Below, in pieces: positions 1-6,940 of a stretch of 13,894 bases of DNA. Numbering within the stretch: the stretch's first letter is position 1; each line of letters opens with the position of its first letter. The position numbers and the translations under genes were made by a program. A model generated the notes under the pieces. That model ran no database searches, was not told the origin of the DNA, and saw only the letters and a list, made by a program, of their open reading frames with translations. The DNA is from an uncultured Chloroflexota bacterium (GTDB lineage: Bacteria; Chloroflexota; Anaerolineae; Anaerolineales; Villigracilaceae), in the NCBI GenBank assembly GCA_903837815.1, contig CAILWD010000438.1, forward strand, positions 1-13,894, given 5' to 3'.

Positions 1-825
1 AATGCCGATGCCTGTGTCGGTAACTGAAATCTGCACCAGGTTCGCGCCCTCCTCTTTGAGCGTGACCACCACCCTGCCGCCCGAAGGCGTGAATTTGATT
101 CCGTTATCGAGAAGCTGCCCCAGCACCCAGCCGATTTTTTCAGAATCGGCCTGCACAGCGGGGATGCCTTGCGGAATTGCCGTCAAAACCTGCACGCCGC
201 GATCTTCGGCCTTGGGCAGGGATGCCTTGACCACAAGCGAAACCAGAAGGCCGATTCCCACATTCGTCAGTCTCATGCTCATCTCGCCGCGCGAGGCAAG
301 CGAGAACATGATCAGGTCTTCGATCATGCTTTCCAGTTTTCCCGTGGCTCTCTGCGACACCAGCAGGGCGTGGCGCTGTTCTTCTGAAATCCCTCCCAGA
401 GATTCGGTCACCAGCAGTTCCAAATACCCTTTGACGTGGGTCAGCGGGGTGCGAAGTTCGTGGGATATGTTTGCCACAAAGTTCGCCTTCATCTGGTTGA
501 GCTCTGAAAGCCTGCGCAAGGCTTCGTTCAATTCGGCGGTGCGCTCGCGCACGCGTTGTTCAAGGCTGCGGTTTGAGGATTGCAACGCAGAGCGCAGCTG
601 GATGATCTGCTCGGTGATCACCTCGTCGAGGGCAATCCGGTCCAGCATCTTCAAATCCATTAATGCCTGCCCAATCAGACAATGTTCGCCCGTCGCAATC
701 TTTTCCTGTTGATAGGCTAGCGCCTGATGTAGTTGCTCGTCGGTGATGAGCCCTTTTTGGACGATGTATTCGCCCATGCGGGGAATCAGCATTTCCGGGG
801 TTAGTTTGGGGAGGTTTTGCGACAT
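1..825 (-). CDS. Soluble sensor histidine kinase with N-terminal MshEN/GspE-N-like repeat (C-terminus beyond window)
   Basis: Two-component sensor kinase, open to the left edge; 275 residues are visible. The start is the ATG at 825, 29 bases after the amidohydrolase stop, with GGATGG just upstream. Residues 16-39 and 50-73 form two copies, 34 residues apart, of a pattern seen in MshEN / type II secretion ATPase N-terminal domains: (R/L)xG, then two hydrophobics, G/K-x-(I/L), L, AL or VI, and Q. A helical linker (about 77-112) leads to the H-box NISHELRTPLTH with phospho-acceptor His122. The ATPase part shows the N-box (LLDNGIKFTPSGG, Asn241) and G1 box (DTGIGI, about 270-275), where the window ends. 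No membrane segment or signal peptide is visible, so it is probably cytosolic. The kinase assignment is certain; a c-di-GMP or partner-protein sensing role for the N-terminus is inference. Its partner regulator is not adjacent in the visible part. Confidence 0.93.
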   Translation of the reverse strand, partial: MSQNLPKLTPEMLIPRMGEYIVQKGLITDEQLHQALAYQQEKIATGEHCLIGQALMDLKMLDRIALDEVITEQIIQLRSALQSSNRSLEQRVRERTAELNEALRRLSELNQMKANFVANISHELRTPLTHVKGYLELLVTESLGGISEEQRHALLVSQRATGKLESMIEDLIMFSLASRGEMSMRLTNVGIGLLVSLVVKASLPKAEDRGVQVLTAIPQGIPAVQADSEKIGWVLGQLLDNGIKFTPSGGRVVVTLKEEGANLVQISVTDTGIGI

Positions 826-854
826 AAATCCATCCATTCTACTCGTTCGTCAAT

Positions 855-2441
855 TCAGGATGAGGCATATACCCATTCGCCGTTGATCATGGTTGCGCTG
901 ACTCTTGCGGCTGGCAGTTCGCCGGGGTCGATGGAAAAGATGTCCTCTTCCAGGACAATCAGATCGGCAAGATACCCTGGCGCGAGTTTGCCGAGGCGAT
1001 GCTCTGCGTTGGAGGCGTAGGCTGCGCCCAGGGTGTACGCAGACAAGGCTTCGGGCAGGGTCAATTTCTGTTCGGGGTACCAGCCTTCGGCGGAGGGGGA
1101 GCCATCTGCCCGTTGGCGGGTGACTGCGGCGTGGAGTCCTAAAAACGGGTTGGGAGATTCGACCGGCGCGTCCGATCCAAAGGCAAGATGCGCGCCGTAA
1201 TTCAATTGAGTCCGCCAGGCATAGGCAAACGCCGAACGTTTCCCCCAAAGACGGTCGGCGGCATACATATCGGAGGTTGCATGAATGGGCTGCATGGATG
1301 CGATGATGTCGAGTTCGGCAAAGCGCGGCGCGTCATTCGGGTGCAGGATTTGGACATGTTCGATGCGGTGGCGAAGGCGCGGCAGTCTGTTTTCGGCTTC
1401 GTATTTGCGAAGGCGCTCGTAGGCGTTCAAGACTTCGTGATTGGCGCGGTCTCCAATCGCGTGGACTGTCATTCCCAACCCGACATCGGCGGCGCGGCGG
1501 CAGTATTCGAAGAGTTCCTCGCCATCCATGTTAAGAATACCGCAATTCTCTGGCTCGTTCAAGTAAGGCTGGAACATTGCAGCCGTGCGCGGACCCAGCG
1601 CCCCATCCATGAAGGCTTTGACCGAGCCAACCCACAGCCAGTCGTCGCCGAAGCCGGTTTGCAAGCCAAGTTCGAAGGCGTGGTCGAGATTTTCAATGGG
1701 GAGGTTTTTGTTCACGCGCAATTTTAGCCGTTGCCGCCTGTGTAATTGTTGCAATGCCATGAAGGATTTTCGGCGGTCAAAATCGTGGATGCCGGTCAAA
1801 CCCATCTTCCATAAAATGGGTTGGGCAGCTTCGATGGCGGTTTCGACTTCGGCAAGCGTGGGTTCTGGGACGCTCTTTTCGACCAGCGACAGGGCGGTTT
1901 CGAGCAGTGCGCCGGTGGCTCGGCCCGACGGGTCGCGCTGGATAACCCCATCTTTGGGGTTGGGCGTATCGTTGGAAATCCCAGCCAGTTTGAGCGCGGA
2001 AGTGTTTGCCCAGGCGGCGTGAAGCGACTTGGCTGTGAGGTAAACGGGGTTGTTTGGCGAAAACGGATCAAGGTCGGCGGCGGTGGGTAGTTCGCCGTCC
2101 CACTCATTGTGATTCCAGCCGTGGCCGAGAAGCCATTCGCCGGGCTTTGCGGTCTGCGCCCGTTCTGCTATGCGGCGCAGGCATTCTTCCTTTGTCTTTG
2201 TGTCGCAATTAATTTTCGTCAACGAGAGGGCGTAATATTGAAAATGAAAATGCGCGTCGGTGAGGCCGGGCAAGATGGTTTTGCCCTGCATGTCCTGTTT
2301 ATCCACCCTGTCATACGACATGGTTTCGAGAGTGTCCTTTTGCCCCACAGCCAGAATCCGCCCGCCATCGAGCAACACGGCAGAAGCTTTGGGTTGAGAC
2401 GGGTCGAGGGTGTAAATTTTGGCGTTGTAAAGGAGTTTCAT
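855..2441 (-). CDS. YtcJ-like metal-dependent amidohydrolase (amidohydrolase family 3)
   Basis: Cytosolic amidohydrolase of 528 residues, full length for the YtcJ / N-substituted formamide deformylase-like group. A short beta-sandwich (1-55) precedes the TIM barrel. Metal and catalytic positions that can be seen are the HxH in TDAHFHF (His64, His66), Lys275 in VKAFMDG, His327 in VHAIGD, His362 in HRIEHVQ and Asp424 in FGSDAPV. The C-terminal strand LAPGYLADLIVLEEDI closes the sandwich domain. All key residues are present, so it should be active; the substrate cannot be read from sequence. It starts 56 bases after parB with only a weak purine-rich RBS (AAAGAAA), and the histidine kinase follows 29 bases on, so it may be co-transcribed with parB. 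No link to chromosome segregation is suggested. Confidence 0.93.
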   Translation of the reverse strand: MKLLYNAKIYTLDPSQPKASAVLLDGGRILAVGQKDTLETMSYDRVDKQDMQGKTILPGLTDAHFHFQYYALSLTKINCDTKTKEECLRRIAERAQTAKPGEWLLGHGWNHNEWDGELPTAADLDPFSPNNPVYLTAKSLHAAWANTSALKLAGISNDTPNPKDGVIQRDPSGRATGALLETALSLVEKSVPEPTLAEVETAIEAAQPILWKMGLTGIHDFDRRKSFMALQQLHRRQRLKLRVNKNLPIENLDHAFELGLQTGFGDDWLWVGSVKAFMDGALGPRTAAMFQPYLNEPENCGILNMDGEELFEYCRRAADVGLGMTVHAIGDRANHEVLNAYERLRKYEAENRLPRLRHRIEHVQILHPNDAPRFAELDIIASMQPIHATSDMYAADRLWGKRSAFAYAWRTQLNYGAHLAFGSDAPVESPNPFLGLHAAVTRQRADGSPSAEGWYPEQKLTLPEALSAYTLGAAYASNAEHRLGKLAPGYLADLIVLEEDIFSIDPGELPAARVSATMINGEWVYASS

Positions 2442-2497
2442 TTTCTTTGGATGATAGATAGCCGGTGATCGGATGACGGGCCTGCAAAGCCGGTCTG

Positions 2498-3361
2498 TCA
2501 GGTTAATTTTTCCAACAGCGCGTCGAGTTCTTCATCGGAATAATAATAGATGGTGACCGTGCCGCCCTTCTTGCCATGTTTCAATGCGACTTTTGTGCCG
2601 AGACTGCGCTGGAGTCTTTTCTCGACATCGTGGACATCCGCGTCTTGGATTGGTTTTTTCGCTTTGATCGGTTTCTGGCCCGCAAGTTTTCGGGTCAGTT
2701 CTTCAGCCTGGCGCACGCTCATCGAGAGGTTGAGGATGGTCTGCAAAGCAGATGCCTGCGCTTTTTGCGTGGTTAAAGTCAATAGGGCGCGGGCGTGACC
2801 TTCGGTGATTTTCCCATCCACCAAGGCCTGTTTGACCACGTCCGCGAGTCCGAGCAGGCGCAAAGTGTTGGTGACCGCCACGCGGCTTTTTCCAACGCGC
2901 TTCGCCACCGCTTCGTGCGAAAGCCCAAATTCCTCCACCAATTGACGGTAGGCTTCGGATTCTTCCAGCGCGTTCAAATCTGCCCGCTGGACGTTTTCGA
3001 TGAGCGCCACTTCGAGCATTTCCTGGTTGTTTGCCTGCCGAGTGACGACGGGGACGGTACTCAAGCCTGCCCGTTGCGCCGCCTGCCAGCGTCTTTCGCC
3101 TGCAATGAGGGTGAACTTCCCGTCTGGGCTGGGAGTGACAATCAGCGGCTGGATAACCCCATGTTCGCGGATGGATGCCGCCAACTCCGCCAACTCCTCT
3201 TCTTTGAAGTGGATGCGCGGCTGGCGCGGGTTGCGCTGAATTGCCTCCACTGCTACCTGCTGTACGCCGCCCGTTGAGCCTGTCGAAACAGACGGGGGAA
3301 CCTTTCCCCCCGCAGGGATGAGCGCGTCCAATCCTTTACCGAGACCTGTTCGTTGAGCCAT
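2498..3361 (-). CDS. parB: Chromosome partitioning protein ParB (Spo0J type)
   Basis: Centromere-binding CTPase of the ParABS system, 287 residues, near the usual family length. The N-terminus TGLGKGLDALIP is the conserved ParA-stimulating peptide type. A linker (about 17-33) is rich in Ser, Thr and Gly and is encoded by a palindromic repeat. The ParB/Srx domain follows, with NPRQPR (44-49), the CTP-binding motif GERRWQA (88-94, Gln where many members have Arg) and IENVQR (121-126). A helix-turn-helix spans about 146-171 (GLSHEAVAKRVGKSRVAVTNTL). The last 50 residues are the dimerisation domain. The start ATG has AAAAAAGG 9 bases upstream. It lies 148 bases after parA, with a dispersed palindrome in the gap, so parA and parB may not be translated at the same level. 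Confidence 0.97.
   Translation of the reverse strand: MAQRTGLGKGLDALIPAGGKVPPSVSTGSTGGVQQVAVEAIQRNPRQPRIHFKEEELAELAASIREHGVIQPLIVTPSPDGKFTLIAGERRWQAAQRAGLSTVPVVTRQANNQEMLEVALIENVQRADLNALEESEAYRQLVEEFGLSHEAVAKRVGKSRVAVTNTLRLLGLADVVKQALVDGKITEGHARALLTLTTQKAQASALQTILNLSMSVRQAEELTRKLAGQKPIKAKKPIQDADVHDVEKRLQRSLGTKVALKHGKKGGTVTIYYYSDEELDALLEKLT
3270..3296. repeat. REP-like palindrome embedded in the parB coding sequence
   Basis: The segment folds as CCCGT...ACGGG outside and CTGT-CGAA-ACAG inside, with a 5-base bulge (TGAGC) on one side. Its core, GTTTCGACAGGCTCAA on the minus strand, resembles short palindromes (TTCGACAGGCTCAG type) that I recall as dispersed in many environmental bacterial genomes. 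Here it is in frame and encodes the SVSTGSTG linker of ParB, between the N-terminal peptide and the CTPase domain. The hairpin is seen directly; membership of a dispersed family is from memory and untested. Confidence 0.55.
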
Positions 3362-3425
3362 TTGCGATACCTTTTTTATTGGAACTCTTGCGTAAGTTTT
3401 TGGGAGAGCAAAAAAGAAAATCTGT

Positions 3426-3494
3426 TAACCACTGAGGCACGAAGTCACGGAGTTTTTAATGGGTTTTCTCTGTGCCTCTGTGTCTTCGTGGTTA
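3426..3494. repeat. Imperfect palindrome between parA and parB (dispersed MITE/REP-like element)
   Basis: Two 27-base arms (3426-3452 and 3468-3494) pair at 20 of 27 positions around a 15-base AT-rich loop. Both begin with TAACCAC, and each is built from 8-base units of the form NRAGNCAC, such as TGAGGCAC, GAAGTCAC, GAAGACAC and AGAGGCAC. The pattern matches the 'CCACAGAGGCACAGAG' type palindrome that recurs in intergenic DNA of many environmental genomes; that likeness is recalled, not searched. On the minus strand the hairpin is followed by ATTTTCTTTTTT, so a transcript leaving parA could be attenuated here before parB. Confidence 0.72.
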
Positions 3495-3509
3495 GGGCTT
3501 TAGACTCTA

Positions 3510-4283
3510 TTAATGTCTCTTATCTCCCGCCAGCAATTCCTTTGCCAATGCCTCGTATGCCACCGCGCCAACCGAAGTGGGAGCGTAGACCGAGATGGGC
3601 AATCCATACGAAGGCGCTTCGGCAAGGCGGATGCTGCGCGGGATGACGTTCTTGAAAACCTGATTGGGAAAATGCCTGTTAACTTCAGTGACGACATCTG
3701 CCGAGAGGTTGGTGCGATTGTCAAACATGGTCAAGACCACGCCGCGCACGCTCAATTCAGGAAAGAGCAGAGATCGCACCCGCTCGATGGTCTGGGTCAA
3801 CTGTCCGAGTCCTTCGAGGGCGAGGTATTCACATTGTACGGGGACGATGACCCCATCCATTGCCGACATCAGTCCGTTGACAGTTAACAATCCCAGCGAG
3901 GGCGGACAGTCTACCAGCACATAATCATATTTATTGGCAAGCGGCTGGATGGCTTTCCGCAGTCGCAACTCGCGCGCCAGTTCGTCCACCAGTTCCACTT
4001 CGGCGCCCGCCAGTGAAGGCGACGAAGGCAGCAGAGAGAGTCTGAGTCTTTCATTCAATAAAACATACGAGGCGATGGCTGAATCGCCAAGCAGCGCTTC
4101 GTACGTGCCGCCCGCTACGCCGAGTTTATCCACGCCGAGGCAGGAGGTGGCGTTGGCTTGCGGGTCGAGGTCAACAACCAGCACGCGCTGTCCCAACTGG
4201 GCGAGGTAGGCGGCAAGGTTGATGGTGGTGGTGGTCTTTCCCACGCCGCCTTTTTGATTGACCAGGGTGTAGATTTTCGTCAA
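3510..4283 (-). CDS. parA: Chromosome partitioning ATPase ParA (Soj type)
   Basis: Deviant Walker-A ATPase that moves or positions ParB-bound DNA; 257 residues from the chosen start, normal for Soj. The frame stays open upstream to about 4550, but the extra part is Arg/Pro-rich and lies over the kinase gene. The TTG at 4283 is better: it has a GGAGG 7 bases upstream and places VNQKGGVGKTTTTINLA at the N-terminus as in the family. Visible motifs are KGGVGKTT (11-18), the Walker A' region VVDLDPQANAT (37-45), Walker B VLVDCPPS (122-129, Asp125) and the C-terminal IPRSIRLAEAPSYG. The TTG overlaps the TGA stop of the upstream PfkB kinase, indicating translational coupling. parB follows 148 bases later. 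Confidence 0.96.
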   Translation of the reverse strand: MTKIYTLVNQKGGVGKTTTTINLAAYLAQLGQRVLVVDLDPQANATSCLGVDKLGVAGGTYEALLGDSAIASYVLLNERLRLSLLPSSPSLAGAEVELVDELARELRLRKAIQPLANKYDYVLVDCPPSLGLLTVNGLMSAMDGVIVPVQCEYLALEGLGQLTQTIERVRSLLFPELSVRGVVLTMFDNRTNLSADVVTEVNRHFPNQVFKNVIPRSIRLAEAPSYGLPISVYAPTSVGAVAYEALAKELLAGDKRH

Positions 4284-5134
4284 GATAAAACCTCCATCGA
4301 ACATTCTTCGATTTCGCGCAGAGTGGGGATGCCCTTCAATCCGGTACGGGTTACGGAGCGCGCCGCGAGTTGGGTGGCGAACCGCGCCGCTTCCCAGGGA
4401 TCGCGGGTGTGATACAGGCGGACAAGGAAGGCGGCGGCGTAGATGTCGCCCGCGCCCGTCGCGTCCACCTCCTGCATTTCGAGGGGGCGAAAACGGCGGC
4501 GGTCGCCGTTCCAGTGCAGGACCGACCCCGCTTCGCCTTCGGTCAAACACAAAATGCGGGCGCGGTGCGACATGTCTTCGACCAGTTCCAGGTTACGGTT
4601 GACATCTTCCACGCTGAGAATCACCACACCTGCATGAGAGAGAATCTGCCCGCTGTTTTCCCAGGGTTTGGCAAACACCTGCCCGGTTTCATCCCAACCG
4701 CGCATCCAACCCTGTGGCGTAACGCCCAGCAGGGAACCCGATAATTTTTCAGCCATCGAGGATTCGACTTCATCGGCAATCGGCGCAAGGTGAATGATGG
4801 GCGCACTGCGCCAAACTTTTGGAATATGATTCAATGTCAGCGGCGTGGCGCGGTGGCGCAAAATCTGTTTGCGTCCGTTTTCGGTTTTGATGTTTTCAAA
4901 GGTGGTGCTATGCGCGGTTGGAATATTGAAAATCGTAATGTCGTTGTCCATTTCATCCAGCGGGACATCTTCTGCCACCGAGGTGACAATGCCCACGCGC
5001 AATCCCAGCGCCCGCGCCGTCAGCCCGGCATAGGAAACTGTGCCGCCCAGCCGCAAACCATCGGGAGTCACATCGGCTGCGGCATGGCCGATAATCAGGT
5101 AATCCACAGGTTGAAAGGGGACGAGTTGAAGCAT
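4280..5134 (-). CDS. PfkB/ribokinase-family sugar or nucleoside kinase
   Basis: Cytosolic kinase of 284 residues, slightly short for the family (about 300). The N-terminus shows the strand and substrate-site pattern DYLIIGHAAADVTPDG followed by LGGTVSYAG. The C-terminal signature is DATGAGDIYAAAFL (224-237), with catalytic base Asp230 and the anion-hole GAG. Residue 199-200 (EG) and GSVL at 203-206 fit the usual E/GxxG ATP-site segment. The lid is short, and I cannot name the substrate. No Shine-Dalgarno precedes the ATG; instead TATAAT ends 6 bases before it, which suggests a leaderless mRNA. The gene overlaps the parA start by 4 bases, so it is the first gene of the parA operon. Placement of a PfkB kinase ahead of parA is the oddity here; a functional link is not demonstrated. 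Confidence 0.92.
   Translation of the reverse strand: MLQLVPFQPVDYLIIGHAAADVTPDGLRLGGTVSYAGLTARALGLRVGIVTSVAEDVPLDEMDNDITIFNIPTAHSTTFENIKTENGRKQILRHRATPLTLNHIPKVWRSAPIIHLAPIADEVESSMAEKLSGSLLGVTPQGWMRGWDETGQVFAKPWENSGQILSHAGVVILSVEDVNRNLELVEDMSHRARILCLTEGEAGSVLHWNGDRRRFRPLEMQEVDATGAGDIYAAAFLVRLYHTRDPWEAARFATQLAARSVTRTGLKGIPTLREIEECSMEVLS
4291..4295 (-). promoter_or_regulatory. Shine-Dalgarno GGAGG that fixes the TTG start of parA
   Basis: GGAGG lies on the minus strand inside the last codons of the PfkB kinase, followed by a 7-base spacer and TTG. It decides the parA start against much longer upstream starts and supports coupling to translation of the kinase. Confidence 0.8.
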
Positions 5135-5140
5135 GGGGGA

Positions 5141-5146
5141 ATTATA
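5141..5146 (-). promoter_or_regulatory. -10 element TATAAT of a putative leaderless promoter for pfkB-parA
   Basis: A perfect TATAAT on the minus strand is followed by TCCCCC and then ATG. Transcription usually begins about 7 bases after the -10 element, which would put the first nucleotide at or one base before the A of the start codon. The -35 region 17 bases upstream (TTCATC) is poor. The missing Shine-Dalgarno supports the leaderless reading, but the start site is inferred. Confidence 0.5.
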
Positions 5147-5177
5147 AAGGATGAAAGCGTAAGGATGAAGGATGAAA
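5147..5177. repeat. Short GGATGAA repeats upstream of pfkB
   Basis: Three copies of GGATGAA occur at 5149-5155, 5163-5169 and 5170-5176; the last two are directly adjacent. They fill the space between the terminator and the -10 element. They could be a small degenerate tandem array or a binding site overlapping the promoter; nothing in the sequence decides. Confidence 0.6.
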
Positions 5178-5205
5178 AAAAGACCGCCATGCGGCAGTCT
5201 TTTTT
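5175..5205 (-). terminator. Intrinsic terminator after jag, potentially bidirectional
   Basis: A-run, GACCGCC, ATGC loop, GGCAGTC and T-run form a 13-bp stem with one mismatch (the minus strand reads AAAAAAGACTGCC, loop GCAT, then GGCGGTC and seven T). It lies 20 bases past the jag stop and closes the rpmH-jag unit. The flanking A and T tracts would let it work in both directions. Confidence 0.85.
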
Positions 5206-5224
5206 ACTGACAATTGATAACCGA

Positions 5225-6127
5225 TTACTGTTTCTTCGGCAAAATCACAACCTTGCGATGCGGCTCTTCGCCGGTACTTTCGGTGGTGACGGCGGGATGC
5301 CCGCGCAGTTCGATGTGGATGGCGCGGCGTTCGCTCGCAGTCATCGGTTCGAGAGTGGCTTTCTTGCCGGTCTTGATCACCTGCTCCACCATCCGCAGGG
5401 CAATCTGGCGCACCTGCTTTTCGCGGCGCTCGCGGTACCCTTCCACGTCCACTGCCAATTGCACCCATTGCCGGGTTTGTTTGCCCACCATCAGTGAAGC
5501 AACGTGCTGGAAGGCAGTCAACGTTTCGGCGTGGCGTCCAATCAGCGCGCTCAGGTTATCGCCGCGAACATCCACTTGAATGATGCGCCGGTCGTCACTG
5601 CTGGATTCGTCGTAATGAGCCGAGACCTGCGCCTGCATACCCATCAAGTGAATCAATTTGGACACGATGGATTCGGCAGATTCTAATACCGGGTCAGAAG
5701 AGTGGGATTCCTCTTTCGGGGAGAGGGGAAGAGTCTTCGCCGGGTCAGACTTCTTCTCAGCAGACTGGGGCTTTGCTTCGGGTTTCACTTCGGCCTTCGG
5801 CTGCGGTTTGGATTCTTTGACGACAGGTTTGGGTTGCGGCTTCGATTCCTTCGCCTTCGCGGCAGGCTCTGCGCGTTTGGCTGGAGGCCTGGCCTGCTTC
5901 GCTTCCGGCTTGGACAAACCGACAGGCGCGGCAATTTCAGAAGGAGGCGGGGTCACTGTCAGCCGCACACGCACCTGACGTCCGCCGAAACCAAACAAGC
6001 CTTTGCTGCCTGAATCCAGCACTTCCACCGAAACTGCATCTGCTGTGAGGCCCAATTGAGCCAGACCCTGCGCAAGCGCCTCTTCAACCGTCGGGGCGAT
6101 GATCTCGAGCGTGGTTTTTTCGTTCAT
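5225..6127 (-). CDS. khpB: Jag/KhpB-type RNA-binding protein (Jag_N, KH, R3H)
   Basis: RNA-binding protein of 300 residues. The Jag_N domain is at 1-57, with the typical GSKGLFGFGGRQVRVR. A linker at about 60-150 is rich in Lys, Pro, Ala and Glu and contains a duplicated KESKPQPK unit. A KH domain follows at about 150-220, then an R3H domain at about 225-298 with R267-x3-H271 in ASERRAIH. The KH loop reads LIGRHAETL, so the GxxG nucleic-acid loop is GRHA; the second Gly is replaced by Ala. In Firmicutes, KhpB with KhpA binds many RNAs and affects cell division and elongation; that role is family knowledge. It starts 9 bases after yidC, with GGGAGG overlapping the yidC stop codon. The terminator at 5175-5205 ends the operon. 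Confidence 0.95.
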   Translation of the reverse strand: MNEKTTLEIIAPTVEEALAQGLAQLGLTADAVSVEVLDSGSKGLFGFGGRQVRVRLTVTPPPSEIAAPVGLSKPEAKQARPPAKRAEPAAKAKESKPQPKPVVKESKPQPKAEVKPEAKPQSAEKKSDPAKTLPLSPKEESHSSDPVLESAESIVSKLIHLMGMQAQVSAHYDESSSDDRRIIQVDVRGDNLSALIGRHAETLTAFQHVASLMVGKQTRQWVQLAVDVEGYRERREKQVRQIALRMVEQVIKTGKKATLEPMTASERRAIHIELRGHPAVTTESTGEEPHRKVVILPKKQ

Positions 6128-6136
6128 GATGCCTCC

Positions 6137-6928
6137 CTATTTTTTCGCAGGGGATTTCTTGTTTTTATTTCCGCCGGGAATCAGGCTGCTCCAGTTGGCG
6201 CGTCCTGTCGCGGCATATTGAACGATGCCCAGCAAGTTGCTGGTGATGAAATAAACCGAGATGCCCGAAGCAAAGGTCAACGCAAACCAGCCAAGCAGGA
6301 GGGGCATGTAAATGCTCATCATTCCAGACATCTGCGCGCTCTGGTCGTTGGGGTTGGTCGAGGCGGGCATGGTCAACTTGGACTGGACATAGGTGGTCAG
6401 GGCAACGACGATGGCAAGGGTCGGCAGGGCAAAGCCAAAAATCTGAATGGACTCAGCGCGTCCGAGGTCCATCCACAGGAAGGTGCTGTTGAGCGGAATG
6501 ATGCCTTCCACATTTTGGAATGGGTACGCCGTGCGCGCCAGTTTAAGCATGTCGAAAGGAGTGGCAGAAAGCGCGCGGATGATGCTCTGGTACAAGCCGA
6601 TGATGATGGGGAATTGAATCAGGGTCGGCAGGCACGAGGCAAAAGGGTTGATTCCCTTTTCCTTGTAAACGCGCATTTGTTCCTGCGCGAGTTTCTCCTT
6701 GTCCTTGGCGTATTTCTTCTGAATTTCCTGCCAGTCCTTGTCGTTTTGTAATTCCTGCATGGCTTGGGCGCCCTTCACTTGTGAGGCATTCAGGGGCCAG
6801 GTGATGGCGCGGATGGCAACGGTAAACAAAATAATCGCCAGACCGAACATGTGCGGACCATGACCGAGGGCGTCATAAATCCACAACAACAGGTTGGTCA
6901 TGGGCTGGATGATGATGGATTCCCACAT
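6137..6928 (-). CDS. yidC: Membrane protein insertase YidC/Oxa1 family
   Basis: Inner-membrane insertase and SecYEG partner, 263 residues. It has the five-helix Oxa1 core only: no large periplasmic domain and no lipobox Cys, as in compact monoderm-type members. Hydrophobic segments lie at about 27-47, 98-118, 162-182, 205-220 and 222-238. Arg40 in FTVAIRAITWPL is the conserved positively charged residue of the hydrophilic groove. The cytosolic hairpin (about 50-95) is highly charged, with INPFASCLPTLIQFP after it. The tail NKNKKSPAKK is basic, as expected for ribosome contact. AAGGAAA precedes the ATG by 8-9 bases. It follows the lipoprotein gene by 12 bases and precedes jag by 9, so it is firmly inside the operon. 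Confidence 0.97.
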   Translation of the reverse strand: MWESIIIQPMTNLLLWIYDALGHGPHMFGLAIILFTVAIRAITWPLNASQVKGAQAMQELQNDKDWQEIQKKYAKDKEKLAQEQMRVYKEKGINPFASCLPTLIQFPIIIGLYQSIIRALSATPFDMLKLARTAYPFQNVEGIIPLNSTFLWMDLGRAESIQIFGFALPTLAIVVALTTYVQSKLTMPASTNPNDQSAQMSGMMSIYMPLLLGWFALTFASGISVYFITSNLLGIVQYAATGRANWSSLIPGGNKNKKSPAKK

Positions 6929-6940
6929 GGGTCAGTTTCC

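Noticed and set aside
2297..2306. Single DnaA-box-like TTATCCAC in the amidohydrolase, and a TGTGGATTA in pfkB (about 5100)
   Set aside because: They are isolated near-matches inside coding sequence, without clustering or an AT-rich unwinding region.
2475..2495. Small imperfect hairpin after parB (GACGGGC / GCCGGTC)
   Set aside because: It has a 7-bp stem with a mismatch and no T-run follows on the minus strand, so it is not a convincing terminator.
4284..4550. N-terminal extension of ParA (about 89 residues)
   Set aside because: The extension is Arg/Pro-rich and overlaps the kinase in another frame; the TTG at 4283 with GGAGG gives the standard ParA N-terminus.
4790..5497. Plus-strand open frame of 235 residues crossing the pfkB-jag gap
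   Set aside because: It lies opposite two well-supported genes, crosses a terminator hairpin and has no recognisable domain or RBS; it is a shadow frame of GC-rich coding DNA.
5757..5900. Low-complexity DNA in jag that looks like an independent repeat array
   Set aside because: The pattern follows from codons of the Lys/Pro/Glu-rich linker with one duplicated KESKPQPK unit; it is explained by the protein.
6056..6751. Plus-strand open frame of 231 residues opposite yidC and jag
   Set aside because: It is antisense to yidC and to the start of jag. The Arg/Gly/His-rich product is typical of a frame opposite a membrane-protein gene.
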